A stretch of 64,000 nt of DNA. It comes from Symbiodinium natans (taxonomy: Eukaryota > Sar > Dinophyceae > Suessiales > Symbiodiniaceae). The notes below the pieces were generated by a model, which was not told the origin of the DNA, did not search any database, and worked only from the letters and a program-made list of their open reading frames with translations. This document shows positions 10,521 through 21,216 of this stretch, piece after piece. Position 1 is the first letter of the stretch. Every line of letters begins with the position of its first letter. The stretch is from positions 310,001 through 374,000 of the forward strand of contig CAJNDS010002402.1 of the NCBI GenBank assembly GCA_905221605.1, in the 5' to 3' direction. Position numbers and translations under genes: made by a program.

Positions 10521-12480
10521 GTTTTGAAGCCTTTGAGCCCAGGTCAAGAGGCCGCCAAGGCTTTCACCCTGTCCCCAGAACTCGAAAGTGGCTTGGCTAT
10601 TGTCGAACGGACGTACGAGAGCATGTTCTGAAAGGCTCGTCCACACCTTCACACCTTGACATACCGATTGCTTGCAGAGGCAAACGCAGCAATGTTCAAT
10701 CCTCCTTGGCCAATCTGGACCGCGCCTCAGGCAGAGTTACAGAAGGTGTGGGCGCGTGCATTGCGTGCACGATAGAATATGATGCGCGCATGTATGGCGG
10801 GTTGGATAGACATTGGGTGAGCAAAGCTGGCAGTGGAATTACGGAACTCCGGAATTCTGAAATTCCGGACGGCAAACCTAGAAACCTTGAAGCTTCGTAC
10901 GGTCACATGTTCGGAAACGAAGGGAGCAAAGGGCAGCAGTTGCAATCTGGAGATGGCGGCTGCGAGGGGTCCTTCAGCGTCCTTCAGCTTGCTCATGATG
11001 GGAATGGTAAGGTTGTTTCCCATTAGGCATCATTCGGGGCTTTCAGATTTAGGTTGGTGCAGGTTGTGCTTTAGGAATTCTGGGGATTCTGGGACAGGCG
11101 AGGGTTCAGGTGTGCAGTGTAAGTCGAAAGTTCTTCGGAGCACAAGGTCTCCTTGGTTCCATCTGCACAGGGCTTGTCACGTCAGTTTATCATCCGTAGC
11201 TGCAAGTCAAGGATTAGGCAGGTAAGGCCGTGCCAACTTAGCGCGTTGTCAGTATGTGGCGGAGCATCTGACAATCTGAGCTCCAGGTTATGACATGTCT
11301 TCACTCAAGGGCGTAAATAGCTTGGGATTACGGGCCTCGGCTCATTATTTCTACCTTTTACAGAGGGCTGAATTAGGGCTGAAGGTTCCGTGTGTTTCGC
11401 CTTATCGGGTTCCAAGTCGGATATGTGTATTCCTGGCAGAATTTTTCTAGAAACTATGTCAGCATCTTCATAAGGCAGAGACGTATGAGCCTATTGTTTC
11501 AAGCCATGCGTGTTCTTATTGCTAAGAACCTATAAACAACCCTGACATCGGATTCGCCATCAGTTCCAAAGCGCTGAGGATGGGTGTTGTATTGGAATAC
11601 ATCAGTAGTAATCCTTCTGAGTAGTTTGGTGTCGAGCCAAGTTCTTCGTCAAGCCTCTTGCATGAAATTGAATGTCCAAAAGTATGACTTCAAATAAAGT
11701 CACAGTGAAAGCTTGGAGCTTAAAGCGATGGTTCATCTTTGACCACACGCCCCAGAAACTCCGGAATGACTCCGGAAAGAAGTGTTGGTAGTTTTTTGTT
11801 GTTTGGCCGGGCGCGGTCTTTGTTGTAGCCTCGGACTCCGGAACAGTTGCCGCGTTTAATGAAGATCGGAAGAAGCTTCTACTGGTACTTGTAGCTAGTC
11901 TCCTCAAAGCTCCTTTCCTCCGTTATCTTGATTGCTTTCAAGATCAGCTGTTAAGCAGGCGAAGAAATATCAAACTTCAACAATACGCATATGTCGGCAT
12001 ATGCTTACAGTTGCATGTTCAGAGTTTGGTCGTAGCCACGAAAGTCGAGGAACTTGGCATTGTTCGTTGTAACTGGCACCTTGACCTGCAGCCCAAATAC
12101 GAAGTCTTACGTTTGATACACAACTTGGTAAAGATCTCAACCATCTCTGTGTGCCTGTAGTTTTGCTCCGTGCCCTTCACTGCAACAGAAGCCTAGGTTT
12201 CAGCACTTTGAACTCGGGAAGTTGCAAAGGTATTGACGGATATACAGATCTAGTTAAAAGTGGATGAGCCTCGAGTTATATTCTGATCAGATAAGTATAG
12301 AATAGTTTCACCGTGTTTCAGTGAAAGCATCAATCGTGTAAGTGACGAAGAACCCCCCCCCCCCTGCCCAAGTCAAGATGTTGCGGTGGAGCATGCGGAA
12401 GGGGGATAGTGTCCATATCGCAAGAAGAAGTGCGGTCAACAATGCATATACACATAAAACCCACATCTTCTCAATCGAAT
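10521..12480. other. No supported gene; AT-richer spacer
   Basis: From about 11.2 to 12.4 kb the sequence is visibly AT-richer and almost free of ORFs. It holds a perfect inverted repeat at 10849-10868 and a C10 run near 12350. Nothing else is recognised. Confidence 0.5.
10849..10868. repeat. Perfect inverted repeat, 8-bp arms
   Basis: CCGGAATT, a 4-base loop CTGA, then AATTCCGG. Similar CTCCGGAA words recur nearby (11758-11780) and at about 30700. Confidence 0.8.
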
Positions 12481-12487
12481 TCCCCAC

Positions 12488-12673
12488 TTGTCGGAATCTC
12501 TGAGTTCATTTTTCAGAAAGTTTTCTTCTTGTTTCTTATGTACTAAGGCGGCCTCGCTCCTCGGCAAAGACGCTGCGGGTCTCTTCGGGCCCAAGGAGGA
12601 AGCCAAAGAAAGCGCCGAGTCGGCAGAGGCAGAGGCCGAGCAAAGTTCTAAGAGCTTAAGTCGTTCCTCATGA
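12488..12673 (+). CDS. Small acidic Ser/Glu-rich exon candidate
   Basis: Open for 61 residues. The second half reads KEEAKESAESAEAEAEQSSK, a low-complexity acidic helix typical of coding sequence. It starts with ATG and ends in TGA just before a telomere-like repeat. It may be an exon of the zinc-finger gene that follows. No domain is seen. Confidence 0.3.
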   Translation: MSESLSSFFRKFSSCFLCTKAASLLGKDAAGLFGPKEEAKESAESAEAEAEQSSKSLSRSS

Positions 12674-12700
12674 GGGTTTAGGGTTTAGGCTTTAGGGTTT
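12674..12700 (+). repeat. Interstitial telomere-like repeat (TTTAGGG)
   Basis: Three to four copies of GGGTTTA with one substitution (GGCTTTA). TTTAGGG is the telomere unit reported for dinoflagellates. See also the reverse-oriented tract at 45185-45297. Confidence 0.75.
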
Positions 12701-12738
12701 CATTAGGGGCATTGCAAGCATGAAGCATTTTTGAAGCA

Positions 12739-13640
12739 TTGAGCCACCGAAAGTTTGCCTTTCCGGACTTGAGCGCTGCCGAGCCCGAAGGAGGAGGGAG
12801 CTCCGTCTCCTGCGCAGCCCTCACAGCCAGCGCCAGCGAGCGTTCCTGTTGTACGGGCCCTATACTGCAGATGCCGTCAGAGGCAGCCTTACGGCAACCT
12901 GTGCCCTTTGGCGGTTCGACAGTTTTGCGGGGGTTTCGCAGCTTCGCGTGGTTTCGCCCTTGGCCACTCGCCTGTTTAGGCGCTATCGCCCGAAGAGGCA
13001 CGAGCTGCAGAGCAGGCGCTGAGGAGTTTGTATCACTCCGCCTTTACATGATGTGCATGGATGTGCTGTTGTCGGTCCTGTCCAAGTCGCAGCCTGCGAG
13101 CCGACTTGTGAGGCCGCTGCAGCAGAGACAGCTTACCAGAATTTCTGGGTCCAGCCATTCGGCGGCAGTTTGGGTGCATGTCAGGGTTCGGATGCCCCAC
13201 TGCCAAGATCTACCAAGGCGGCAAATGGCTTCGCTGATGTCTCTGTACCAGCAGGGCCACTCCTTGCAGCAAGAAAGAAAGACGGTAAAAAACCAGGACA
13301 GGCAGCCCTGCTTACTTCCTTGGTTTTGATTGCCAGATATACAGGAGCCGAAGGCTTTTCAGCCCAGTGCCTGTGAGGATTACTGGGAGGGGGACTGGAG
13401 ATGCAGCAAGTGCGGAGACCATCAGTTTGCCCGAAACCGGGAGTGCAGGCGGGCCCTGCAGCGCTTTCTCGAACCTCGAAGCAGCCTTGCAGCCTTGTTC
13501 TTTCAAGGAACTGTGGCGCCGATCGCACTTCCTAGCCATCGACCGTGGGAGAAGGTGCCCGCATGGGCGCACCAGTGGTCAGCATGGTCAGCCAAGCAGC
13601 TTCTTTGCAGGTCTCTGTCGCCTGAGAGGCAATGTTAGTG
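12739..13640 (+). CDS. Multi-exon protein with RanBP2-type zinc finger
   Basis: The firm part is exon 13345-13448, bounded by CAG on the left and by a GC donor (CAG before GCGGGC) on the right. It codes a RanBP2-type zinc finger: EGDWRCSKCGDHQFARNREC. The W, the first CxxC, the Phe/Ala/Arg/Asn core and the third Cys are present. The fourth Cys should come two residues later and must be supplied by the next exon, because the exon ends in the following codon. Upstream, 12770-12850 reads PSPKEEGAPSPAQPSQPAPA in one frame and about 13090-13290 is open with mixed composition. RanBP2 fingers bind single-stranded RNA or ubiquitin. Since a deubiquitinase starts 1.3 kb downstream on the same strand, this could be its N-terminus, but it could equally be a separate gene. 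Confidence 0.45.
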
Positions 13641-13648
13641 TATCTTTA

Positions 13649-14720
13649 GACTCGACTCAAAAGAAGCTCCCGTACCCGGACCGTACCATACTTCACCCTA
13701 CCTCACAGAAGCTGACAGGCTGCAGCTCCAGCAGCCCTCATGACCCTTAGCCCAAACACAGTAGGACCGTGTCACCCGAGCATACTGGTGTGCGGCCTGC
13801 TGTTCTATACTTAGCTCAAAAGGATGCCTTTGCTGCATTGTGTCGCATCGTAGCTAGCTTTTGACACTGACTTGATGCTGCCAAGATCTGCTAACCTCTG
13901 TTATGGAAAGCTCTTCGTGTTGTGCTTGTCGGCTTGGATGTGGCTCAGAACTTGACGTGGTAGTGGGTATGTGATCAAAATGAAGCAACAGTAGAGCAAC
14001 TGCTTCGGGCCTCACCCGCCAAGTGCCCTCCTCGGCTGCGTGCTCGCGCACGCGCTGACCGTTCGAACGATTCTGTGATGCCTCGAATTGCCTCAGGTTG
14101 TCCAGGACCTCAACATATGGGTCATGCCGCATCAGCCGAAGTGTCTTGTGCTCAGCGTGCTCAACCTAGTGGTTAACACGGTTTTAAGCAGTTCGTTTAG
14201 ATCTCCGAGGCCTCAAACTAGTCAGCAGCCAGCGGCCCAGCCCGGTGCGTCTTGCTTGGAATGGCAATCTTCAGTTCGACAATTTGAGGCAAAGCTCCAG
14301 CTCCCGGAGTGGAACCTGGCAGGCAGACGTGCAATTGGGAGATTCCTTCGGGGGGGCCTCATTCTTGCCCTGTGCAAGACATCGAACGTGGCAGGTTCCG
14401 AGGATTTTCACTTGCGGCGCTTCGCCGCAGGACCTGGTGCTGGCCTCTCCTCACTGGGACTCTGGCACGTCTGTCAATGCGTTTTGATGCCAAGGTGTTG
14501 TGGACACCTGCAGAGCAGTGGAAGCGGTCGTTCGGCCCTCACTCAAATCACACTTCAACAGCCCAACATGAGAATCCTTGTCCTTGTCGCTTGACTCTAA
14601 TCATGCCGCGAGGCTGGGTAAAAACCAGGCACACATCTCCAAATCCAGAGGCGAGGCAGCGTGGTGCCGGGCACGATGTGTGCATCTGTGAGATTTTGTG
14701 AGCTTTGTGCTGCTTGGCCG
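13649..14720. other. Uncertain stretch before the USP gene
   Basis: ORFs are open on both strands (plus 14088-14594, minus 13854-14132). The minus frame has good protein-like composition but no motif. If the USP gene has an N-terminal DUSP or Ubl region it should lie here, and I could not recognise one. Confidence 0.3.
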
Positions 14721-14723
14721 TAG

Positions 14724-17700
14724 GTGGCTTGGTTGGCCTAGTCAACATGGGCAACACCTGCTTCATGAATGCTGGGCTTCAGTGCCTGAGGTGGAGACAA
14801 GAGCACATGTGCCTGCGGGTGTGGTGTGCGACATGCTTGCAGAGTGGCATAGTTGCTTGCGGCCGCGCCAGTCACATTGAACCCATCAGCGCGTACTTCC
14901 TGACGGGTAAGTATGCTGAGGACTGGGCTGAGAGATAAAGCTGCTTTGGGGTCTCTTCCCAGTCTTCCGGTGCAATGCTGATGTCGGCAGGAGCTTAATC
15001 CCAGCAATCCGTACGGGACTGGCGGGTGCGATCCCCGGAAATAGCTTGCCTAAGCTCAGGATAAGCTGTGTTTGATTGTGTTGAGTTTCTGGCTTCGCTT
15101 CAGAGCCCAGTCCACATGTTTGCGAGGCTCAAGCAGCAGTAGCATGTGATGCATGACACAGCATACCACCGCTAGACCCCGGTCATCTGGGAAGGTCGAC
15201 AGAATTCGTATACCAGAGTTGGTTCGAAGCTCTCCTTCTGCCAGGATGGCCGAAACACGTGCCTCATGCTTGCCCCCCGACATTGAGCTTGTGGTCTTTG
15301 ACATGGCAGGCACCACTGTGGATGACCTTGTCGATGGTGAGCCCTTGGTGATAGCAGCATTCCGAGCAACCTTGAAGGCTTATGATGGCACCGAGGTTGA
15401 TTTTGCCAAAGCTAACGAGGTTCGCGGCTATGAAAAGAAGGAAGCCCTGAAGCTTCTGATGAGCTCGACAAGAGGTGTGAAGGCTGAAGACATTGCGCAA
15501 AGCGAGGTCGACTTGGTATACAAGACCTTTGAATCCGAGCTCGAAAAGCTCAGTTGCAGCATCAACAGCGAGATCAAAGGAGCTTCTGCATGTTTCGAAG
15601 AACTGAAGCAGCGGGGCATCAAGGTTTGTGTCGGATCTGGCTTCCCGGCGCACGTCGTGGAAAGCATTGTGAAAAACCTTGGCTGGTCTGTGGATGGCTG
15701 TTTCTCCTCTGCTGCGCTGGGGGCCGGTCGCCCGGACCCTATAATGATCCACACGGCCATGAAGAGCTGCGGTGTGGAGAGCCCGAAAAGGGTAGTAAAG
15801 GTTGGCGATACGAAGGTGGACGTGGAGGAAGGCAAGAATGCCGGCAGCTGGACGGTGTCTGTGCTCAGCGGGACGCAGCCTCGAGAGAAGCTGGAGACAG
15901 CCCATCCCGACTTCATCATTCAGTCTGTAGCCGAGCTTAAGGGCTTATTCAGCCCTGCCAGTTAGATCCAAGGCTCCTTTAGCTGGGTGTGTGCTTGTGG
16001 TGACGTCGCCGATGCAAAGTCGTCGCCAGTCACCCTCCCATAGGTACCAGCGTGTATATAGATGTTAAGCAAAGGGCTGGGGCAAAAAGTGCCAACTGTG
16101 GATTGATGCGGCCAGGATGCGGCAGGGACATCTCGAGTGTTCATACTTTCTGACATGGATTGGTGTGCTGTTTTGAGAAGCGGACAGGCATTTGGCCAAA
16201 GGATTCGCCAAGTTGCAGGACAAAGTCGCCAGGGCTTCGAGGGCTCAGTCGGCTCAGTTTCCACCCCAACTTTGCACGAATTGGCTTTTCTGGATGGCGG
16301 TGTTCAAGGCAGGCGGGGAAGGGGAATTGAAAGAGCAGCGTACTGTACCTCCTGCGTGAAGTTCTCCAGCGCTACATAAATCGAAGTGAGTACCGAGTGG
16401 GGATGCGTTTTCAATCAGACTTTTCCTGGAAACTTCACAATGTGTGGAGTTGATCAGAAGGTCTTAGTGGATAGCAGAATTCAGAGTTTCTTTGCTGGAT
16501 GTTTGGATCGCAAAGTAGGGCCTGACAAAGCCTCTACACAAAAACAAAACTTCTCAAGTGCCTATGGGCACCGGCGAGGTGGCAGGCGCTGTGGCCAATC
16601 TGCCTGGGACGTTTGTTTTGAGGGAGTAGTCCTCCCCAACAGCAGAACGCCTGCATGTGACTCAAAGCATTCTTCAGGGTGTTCGGGCCCTTCTCCTTGC
16701 CATGAGGGAGCTTGGTCTCAATGTGGGCAAAATAGAGTAGACAGCCTAAAGGGGGTGCTTGAGAAGCCTCGAGAGTCGACTCTGTAGCTTTGTGGGATCC
16801 TGGGGGCTGGAAGCGGGTTCTCGGCACATCGATGACTTCCAGGAGATGCTGTGGCAGCGGCGCAGCCGAACTCACTCGCCCTCGCAACTGTATGGTACAC
16901 TATCGAAGTCGGCTGCTTGGAGGGTCCCCCCACATATTGCAAAAGACGGCGCGTGCCTTGCCCGACCCAGGTTTGCAAGACACCTTTTTCGAGATTCAGA
17001 CCAGCAAGATGCACAGGAGAGGTTTTACTGAAGTGCAGCTGCTGAGGGCTGCCACGATACAATGGCATCCTGGGGTCAGGGTTTGGCTCTCCTCCAGAGC
17101 GACACAGACGTTTGTTCGGCAAGGAATCTATGTGGCAGCTAGGGCCAGAGAGCTGTTGGTTTCGAGGAGCTTCTCGCGTACCTGCTGGACGGGTTGCATG
17201 AAGATCTCAACCTCGTCAAGGTAGAGCGCAAGGACCTAGTCATGCACTGTTGCAGTTCTTACAGCGTGCTGAATTCTCCTGACCATCCCTGGGTGTCCGT
17301 ACTCCCGTCTGATCCTGTTTTCACAAAGGACAATCGCAAGAAAGAGTCGGAACCCAAAGTGGATTCAGATGAAGAGGATGAGCGGATGGCTCAGGCTGGC
17401 AATCATCGGGATCAGTCATGTCCTGATCATGCTTGGACTAGCCTGAACCCGCATTCGGGTTGCCACCATACTGTACAGTTGCGAGTCATAAAGGCAACTC
17501 GTGATTTGAAACAGTATGATTCTGCAGATTTTTCGTGGTGGTTGGGGAGGCGACGGGGAGGGTGTGAAAGTGTCAGGCTCATGGATTCACAAAGCTCACA
17601 TGAAATCCCAGGCAACTGTGGTGACACTCAAAGTCTTCCTCAAAGTCTGCTCTGCACTCTCGGCCGTCGTCAGGATTGAGCCGCAAAGCGCGAACGTTCG

Positions 17701-20700
17701 CACGTCTCCTCGACACTAAAGATGTGACAAATGTGGTTTTCATATTTCCGCCCGAGATGATCCAGAGCTTCGAACATCAAAGGTCTTTCAGCACTCATGC
17801 CAGACGGTGAACGCATCAACTGCAGAGACCCCCATGCCCTTGATACTGTTAACACCCAAAAGTGCAAATCTCGAAAAGTAGTGCCAGGACAAGCTTGGCC
17901 AGTCACAGCAGTTCGAGACGTGATGCATGTCAGTTCTGCCTGGAATGTCAAAGTTCCAAGGCTACGTCCGAAGAAGTCGATGCCACTCAGACTTCACATC
18001 TCACACGGCTGAAGAATCTGCAAAAACCATGACATACCGCAACCTTTCTTTCCACGCGCCAATGGCACGATGCTCCAGAAGTGCCATGGGGCCATGCCAA
18101 GATCATTGTATTGTATATTGCAATCAAGCGAGGCTCGTTGTGTAGAATGGATCGCGACGAAAACATCGAGGTACTTCCTGTTCCAGACTGGAAAGGTGCT
18201 GACGCGAAAGTGCCTTTGTTGCGGAGATCTGTAAAGGTTCGCGGGATGGAGATGAAGTCAACCAAGAGGCAGAAGCCCCTCGAAGCTTTGCACCCTCGGG
18301 CTTTTGGCAGGAGAACATCAGACTTGATCCAACAAAAATCCAGCACACTGGTATGTCATGAGGACCGAAAAGTTCTCATCTCACAGAAGGGGACTGAACA
18401 GACACACATTGCGTCTCAAACAGTTGAACCTTCTGCAAGATGCTTATCAATGAGCTGACACACTGCAAGATGTGCATTCCCAGAGCTAGACTCAGCTAGA
18501 CATGCCGAACAGGATGTCAGCAACACTAGATGATTGTGCGGTTCGGTCGTTCTTACGTGCCGTCTTCGTTTGAATCACTTGATGTTGGCTTTGTGCAGCC
18601 TGCTTTTCAGTCTCAAATTAGTCAGTCTCTCTCTCTCTCTCTCCCGCTTTCTCTCTCACTCCGACTCCGTCTCTGTTTTTTCTCGATGGAGGGTGGGGGA
18701 GGGGGAGGTGGGGGTTGGTTGCGATACTCTGACCATGCCCAAAAAGCTTGTATTTACCGCTCTTTTGCGTAGCAGGATGTTTTCACGTTTCTGGAACCAG
18801 ACGCTGTCACACGTCTTCCTAGTTCATGCCATTTGTGAACATGCCCAAGACCTTGCATCTTGGCCTCTCTTTACAACATTGACGTCTGCAACAACAACCA
18901 CTGTCACAAGTGTTCACGCCTGATGCGAACATGCCCAAAAACCGTTGTTTGCAGCGTTTTTGCCTCCGCTATACAACATACTGCAGAAGGATGGTTTGAA
19001 GGTTTTGCGACCCCCCCCAAAAAAAAAAACAAGCAAAAAACAAAAAAGCAAAAAACACCAAACAAGAAAAAAACAAACCATAACACTTGTCGCAGAAAAC
19101 TGGCAAATATTAAAAAAGCAATGAATAGTTCAAGCTCTTCTGAAAACCTACCTTTTCATAGAATTTCTGCCCGAACCTGAGAAAGAAGCTGATTCCATCT
19201 CATTCCTACCCTTCAATTCAAGACAGCGCCTCGTGCGTGTGCTACCTAGTTGGCTCACATGTCCTTCATACCTCTTCTTAGAGCCCTCGCGCTGCCTGGC
19301 CATGTCGCGTTGAAAGCTTCTGCAGCGTTGTGTCCTTGGATAGCCGATTGGCGTGTTGCAAATGTCGAGAGTTTCGAGGTGCCTGGACAATGAGGAGCAG
19401 CATGCGTAAGTATAAGTCGCAAATGTATATTCTCCCCATCCACCACTGCCCGCTCTCTCCGCGAAAACATCTGTGATGTGTCAGCTCGAGCGGGAGAAGG
19501 GCGAAGAGTACGTTGCTGCGCTGCCGCGTCCTCAAGTGTGCGGAGCATGTTACAACATTAGGTGTCGAGGGTCAAAGCCACACAATTTCTTCTCCAACGT
19601 GCCGAGGACTTGGATGAAGCATTTGATGCGGCATAAGTCTGTTCTTGTGGACCTTTTCCAGGCAGGGCCGAGAAGTGCTCATTCATCAAATTGGCGAGCA
19701 GTTTCGACTCGATTCCAGGGTCAGCTCCGCTCACGTCTCACTTGCATCACTTGTGGCCACCAGTCAAAAACCTTCGACCCGCAACTCGGAGCATCTTTGG
19801 CGCCTTGTGTGTTGCACTTCGTGGGTTAACAGCGGCTATGTTTTGACGTAGCTTAGGTACTTGTATATTGCCCTGCCCGTGCATTACGGCATGAACAATC
19901 TGCAGGCCAGGCTGGGCTAGGCTGTGAAGCAACGAGAGTTTCGGATCAGTTTGGTTAAATCATTGAGAGAGAGAGGTCGTGGTATGGGACAACACTCATC
20001 ATGCCTTGGCAAGGATGCGTTGATGCACTTCCTCAAGGAAGAGCACCTCACCGGTGACGAGAGATGGAGGCCCGGGGAAAGAGATGTGGGGGGCTGGAGT
20101 CTCGAGTCCGCGAGACGTTTTCAGTGGGACCTGGTGTGCTCAGGTGTCCCAAGTGCAAGAAGAGAGTGGATTCAATCAAGAAGATCGACCTCTGGAAGCT
20201 TCCACCGGTATCTTGGCAGTAAGCGAAGCATTGTGGGTGTTGGATTCTGAGATGTGTCGGAATGCTTCTGATGCGACGGAGCCATAGCCCCCCCCCTAGG
20301 AACACTTCAAAGGAAAGCACGCTGACACAACAAGAACACGACTTATCACTCCTTTACAGCATCCCCTCAGGTTCTTCTTGTCCACTTGAAAAGATTCGAA
20401 TTTGACACGTCGACGCGCCTGCCTTGGTTCAGCTCCGCTGCTCGAATGCGGCCTGCCCATTTTGGAAGCCCTGCCCGATCTGCTCGTCTCAGGTGCCGCT
20501 TTCGCAAAATCAATGTCAGGCTGAGGCACGTCAAGCCTGAGCCTCATTGGTGGTTGTTCCCGTTGGTTCCATCCCATTCAGGACGCCCCTGAGCATAGAC
20601 TTGTCGAGCTTCGTGAGCTCGCCGCAGAAGGCTCCGTGCTGAGTGCACCTTCCAATGTTGTTGGACGGCTCTTTTGCCTGAATGCGCGGCTTTTACAGGG

Positions 20701-21216
20701 GTCACTGGTGTATGATGTCATTGCGGCCGGAAGCCCATCAATTCCAAAGTCTGTCTGCTTGTTGGTTCTTATTGGTTCGCCTATGTGCACGCCTTTGCGC
20801 AATCTTTTTTTGTCGAAGTTATTGCAGAGCATGTGAGGTGGCGAATCATATAGGGCATGCCGGCCGTGGGCACTATACAGCCATTTGCAGGCCTGGCCTT
20901 TGACCCCTGAAAGGAAGAGGCTACAGCCTGCACTGAACGAGTCTGAAGGCACCACCTACATAATCGTTTCTACCACTTCAATGACACGGACGTGCATGAG
21001 GCCTGCGATGGTGCTAGTGTTGAGGAGAGATTCTCTGTAATCTTTTTGCAGAAGGTCAGAGCGGACGATAACGAGGTCATCACGCGGGAGGCAGTCCACC
21101 GAAACAATGTGCTTGGACTCCACTGCCTCATGTCATCTCATGACGTGCAGGCCTATTTGCTTTTTTTGATGAGACGTGATATTTCGGACTGGGTTCCCTG
21201 GCAGCAGAGCAAGTGA
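14724..21216 (+). CDS. Ubiquitin-specific protease (USP4/11/15-like), many small exons
   Basis: A peptidase C19 deubiquitinase that cleaves ubiquitin from proteins. Exons read by homology and phase: 14724-14790 (Cys box GLVNMGNTCFMNAGLQCL); 14872 to about 14906 (HIEPISAYFLT); about 16563-16612; 16843-16889; 16971-17016 (FRDSDQQDAQ); 17167-17220 (ELLAYLLDGLHEDLNLVK); 17329-17394 (acidic); 19607-19661 (HKSVLVDLFQ); 19719-19780 (LTCITCGHQSKTFDP); 19857-19905; 19921 onward; 20014-20069; 20144-20207 (CPKCKKR, DLWKLPP); 20371-20420 (VLLVHLKRFEFD); 20493-20519 (27 nt); 20582-20630; 20828-20890 (His box NHIGHAGRGHYTAIC); 20948 onward (RFYHFNDTDV, third catalytic residue); end AYLLFLMRRD. All three catalytic boxes and both zinc-binding CxxC pairs are present. 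Donors are mainly GC. The segment between 17394 and 19607 and the N-terminus are unresolved. A HAD gene lies inside the 14.9-16.5 kb intron. Confidence 0.85.
15126..15133 (+). promoter_or_regulatory. Possible spliced-leader remnant
   Basis: GGCTCAAG, the 3' end of the dinoflagellate spliced leader, lies 20 bases before the first in-frame ATG (15153) of the nested intron-free HAD gene. This is the arrangement expected if a trans-spliced mRNA was reverse-copied into the USP intron. Confidence 0.45.
15246..15965 (+). CDS. Phosphonatase-like HAD-superfamily hydrolase, nested in USP intron
   Basis: A 239-residue intron-free ORF. 15246 gives a start (MAETRAS) 11 residues before the fold begins; an in-frame ATG at 15153 would add 31 residues. 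HAD motif I is FDMAGTTVDD (nucleophile D19, with the acid position two residues on occupied by G21, A20 between). Motif II is VGSGFP, motif III lies in GAGRPDP, and motif IV is VGDTKVDVEEGKNAG (D188). The DMAGTT form of motif I and the cap helix GYEKKEALKLLM resemble the phosphonoacetaldehyde-hydrolase-like branch (PhnX-like), which cleaves C-P or phosphate-ester bonds in small molecules. The substrate is not known. The catalytic Lys of true PhnX cannot be assigned by eye. It lies on the same strand within a USP intron, between exons at 14906 and about 16563, and is probably a retrogene. Confidence 0.85.
   Translation: MAETRASCLPPDIELVVFDMAGTTVDDLVDGEPLVIAAFRATLKAYDGTEVDFAKANEVRGYEKKEALKLLMSSTRGVKAEDIAQSEVDLVYKTFESELEKLSCSINSEIKGASACFEELKQRGIKVCVGSGFPAHVVESIVKNLGWSVDGCFSSAALGAGRPDPIMIHTAMKSCGVESPKRVVKVGDTKVDVEEGKNAGSWTVSVLSGTQPREKLETAHPDFIIQSVAELKGLFSPAS
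17720..18458 (+). CDS. Cys-rich and basic exon candidates inside the USP locus
   Basis: Three stretches look coding but could not be joined. 17720-17881 reads RCDKCGFHISARDDPELRTS and a Thr/Pro-rich tail, then TAG. About 17915-18020 reads DACQFCLECQSSKATSEEVD. 18081-18458 is open for 125 residues and includes MDRDENIEVLPVPDWKGADA and a Lys/Arg-rich part. Paired CxxC motifs suggest zinc binding. They lie in the part of the USP locus (17.4-19.6 kb) where the protease frame is not resolved. They could therefore be an insertion in the catalytic domain, as several USPs have between the two halves, or a separate nested gene. No family is recognised. Confidence 0.3.
18624..18655. repeat. (CT)n-rich tract
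   Basis: CTCTCTCTCT interrupted by CCCGCTTT. A G-rich run (GGGGGAGGTGGGGG) follows about 50 bases on. Confidence 0.8.
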
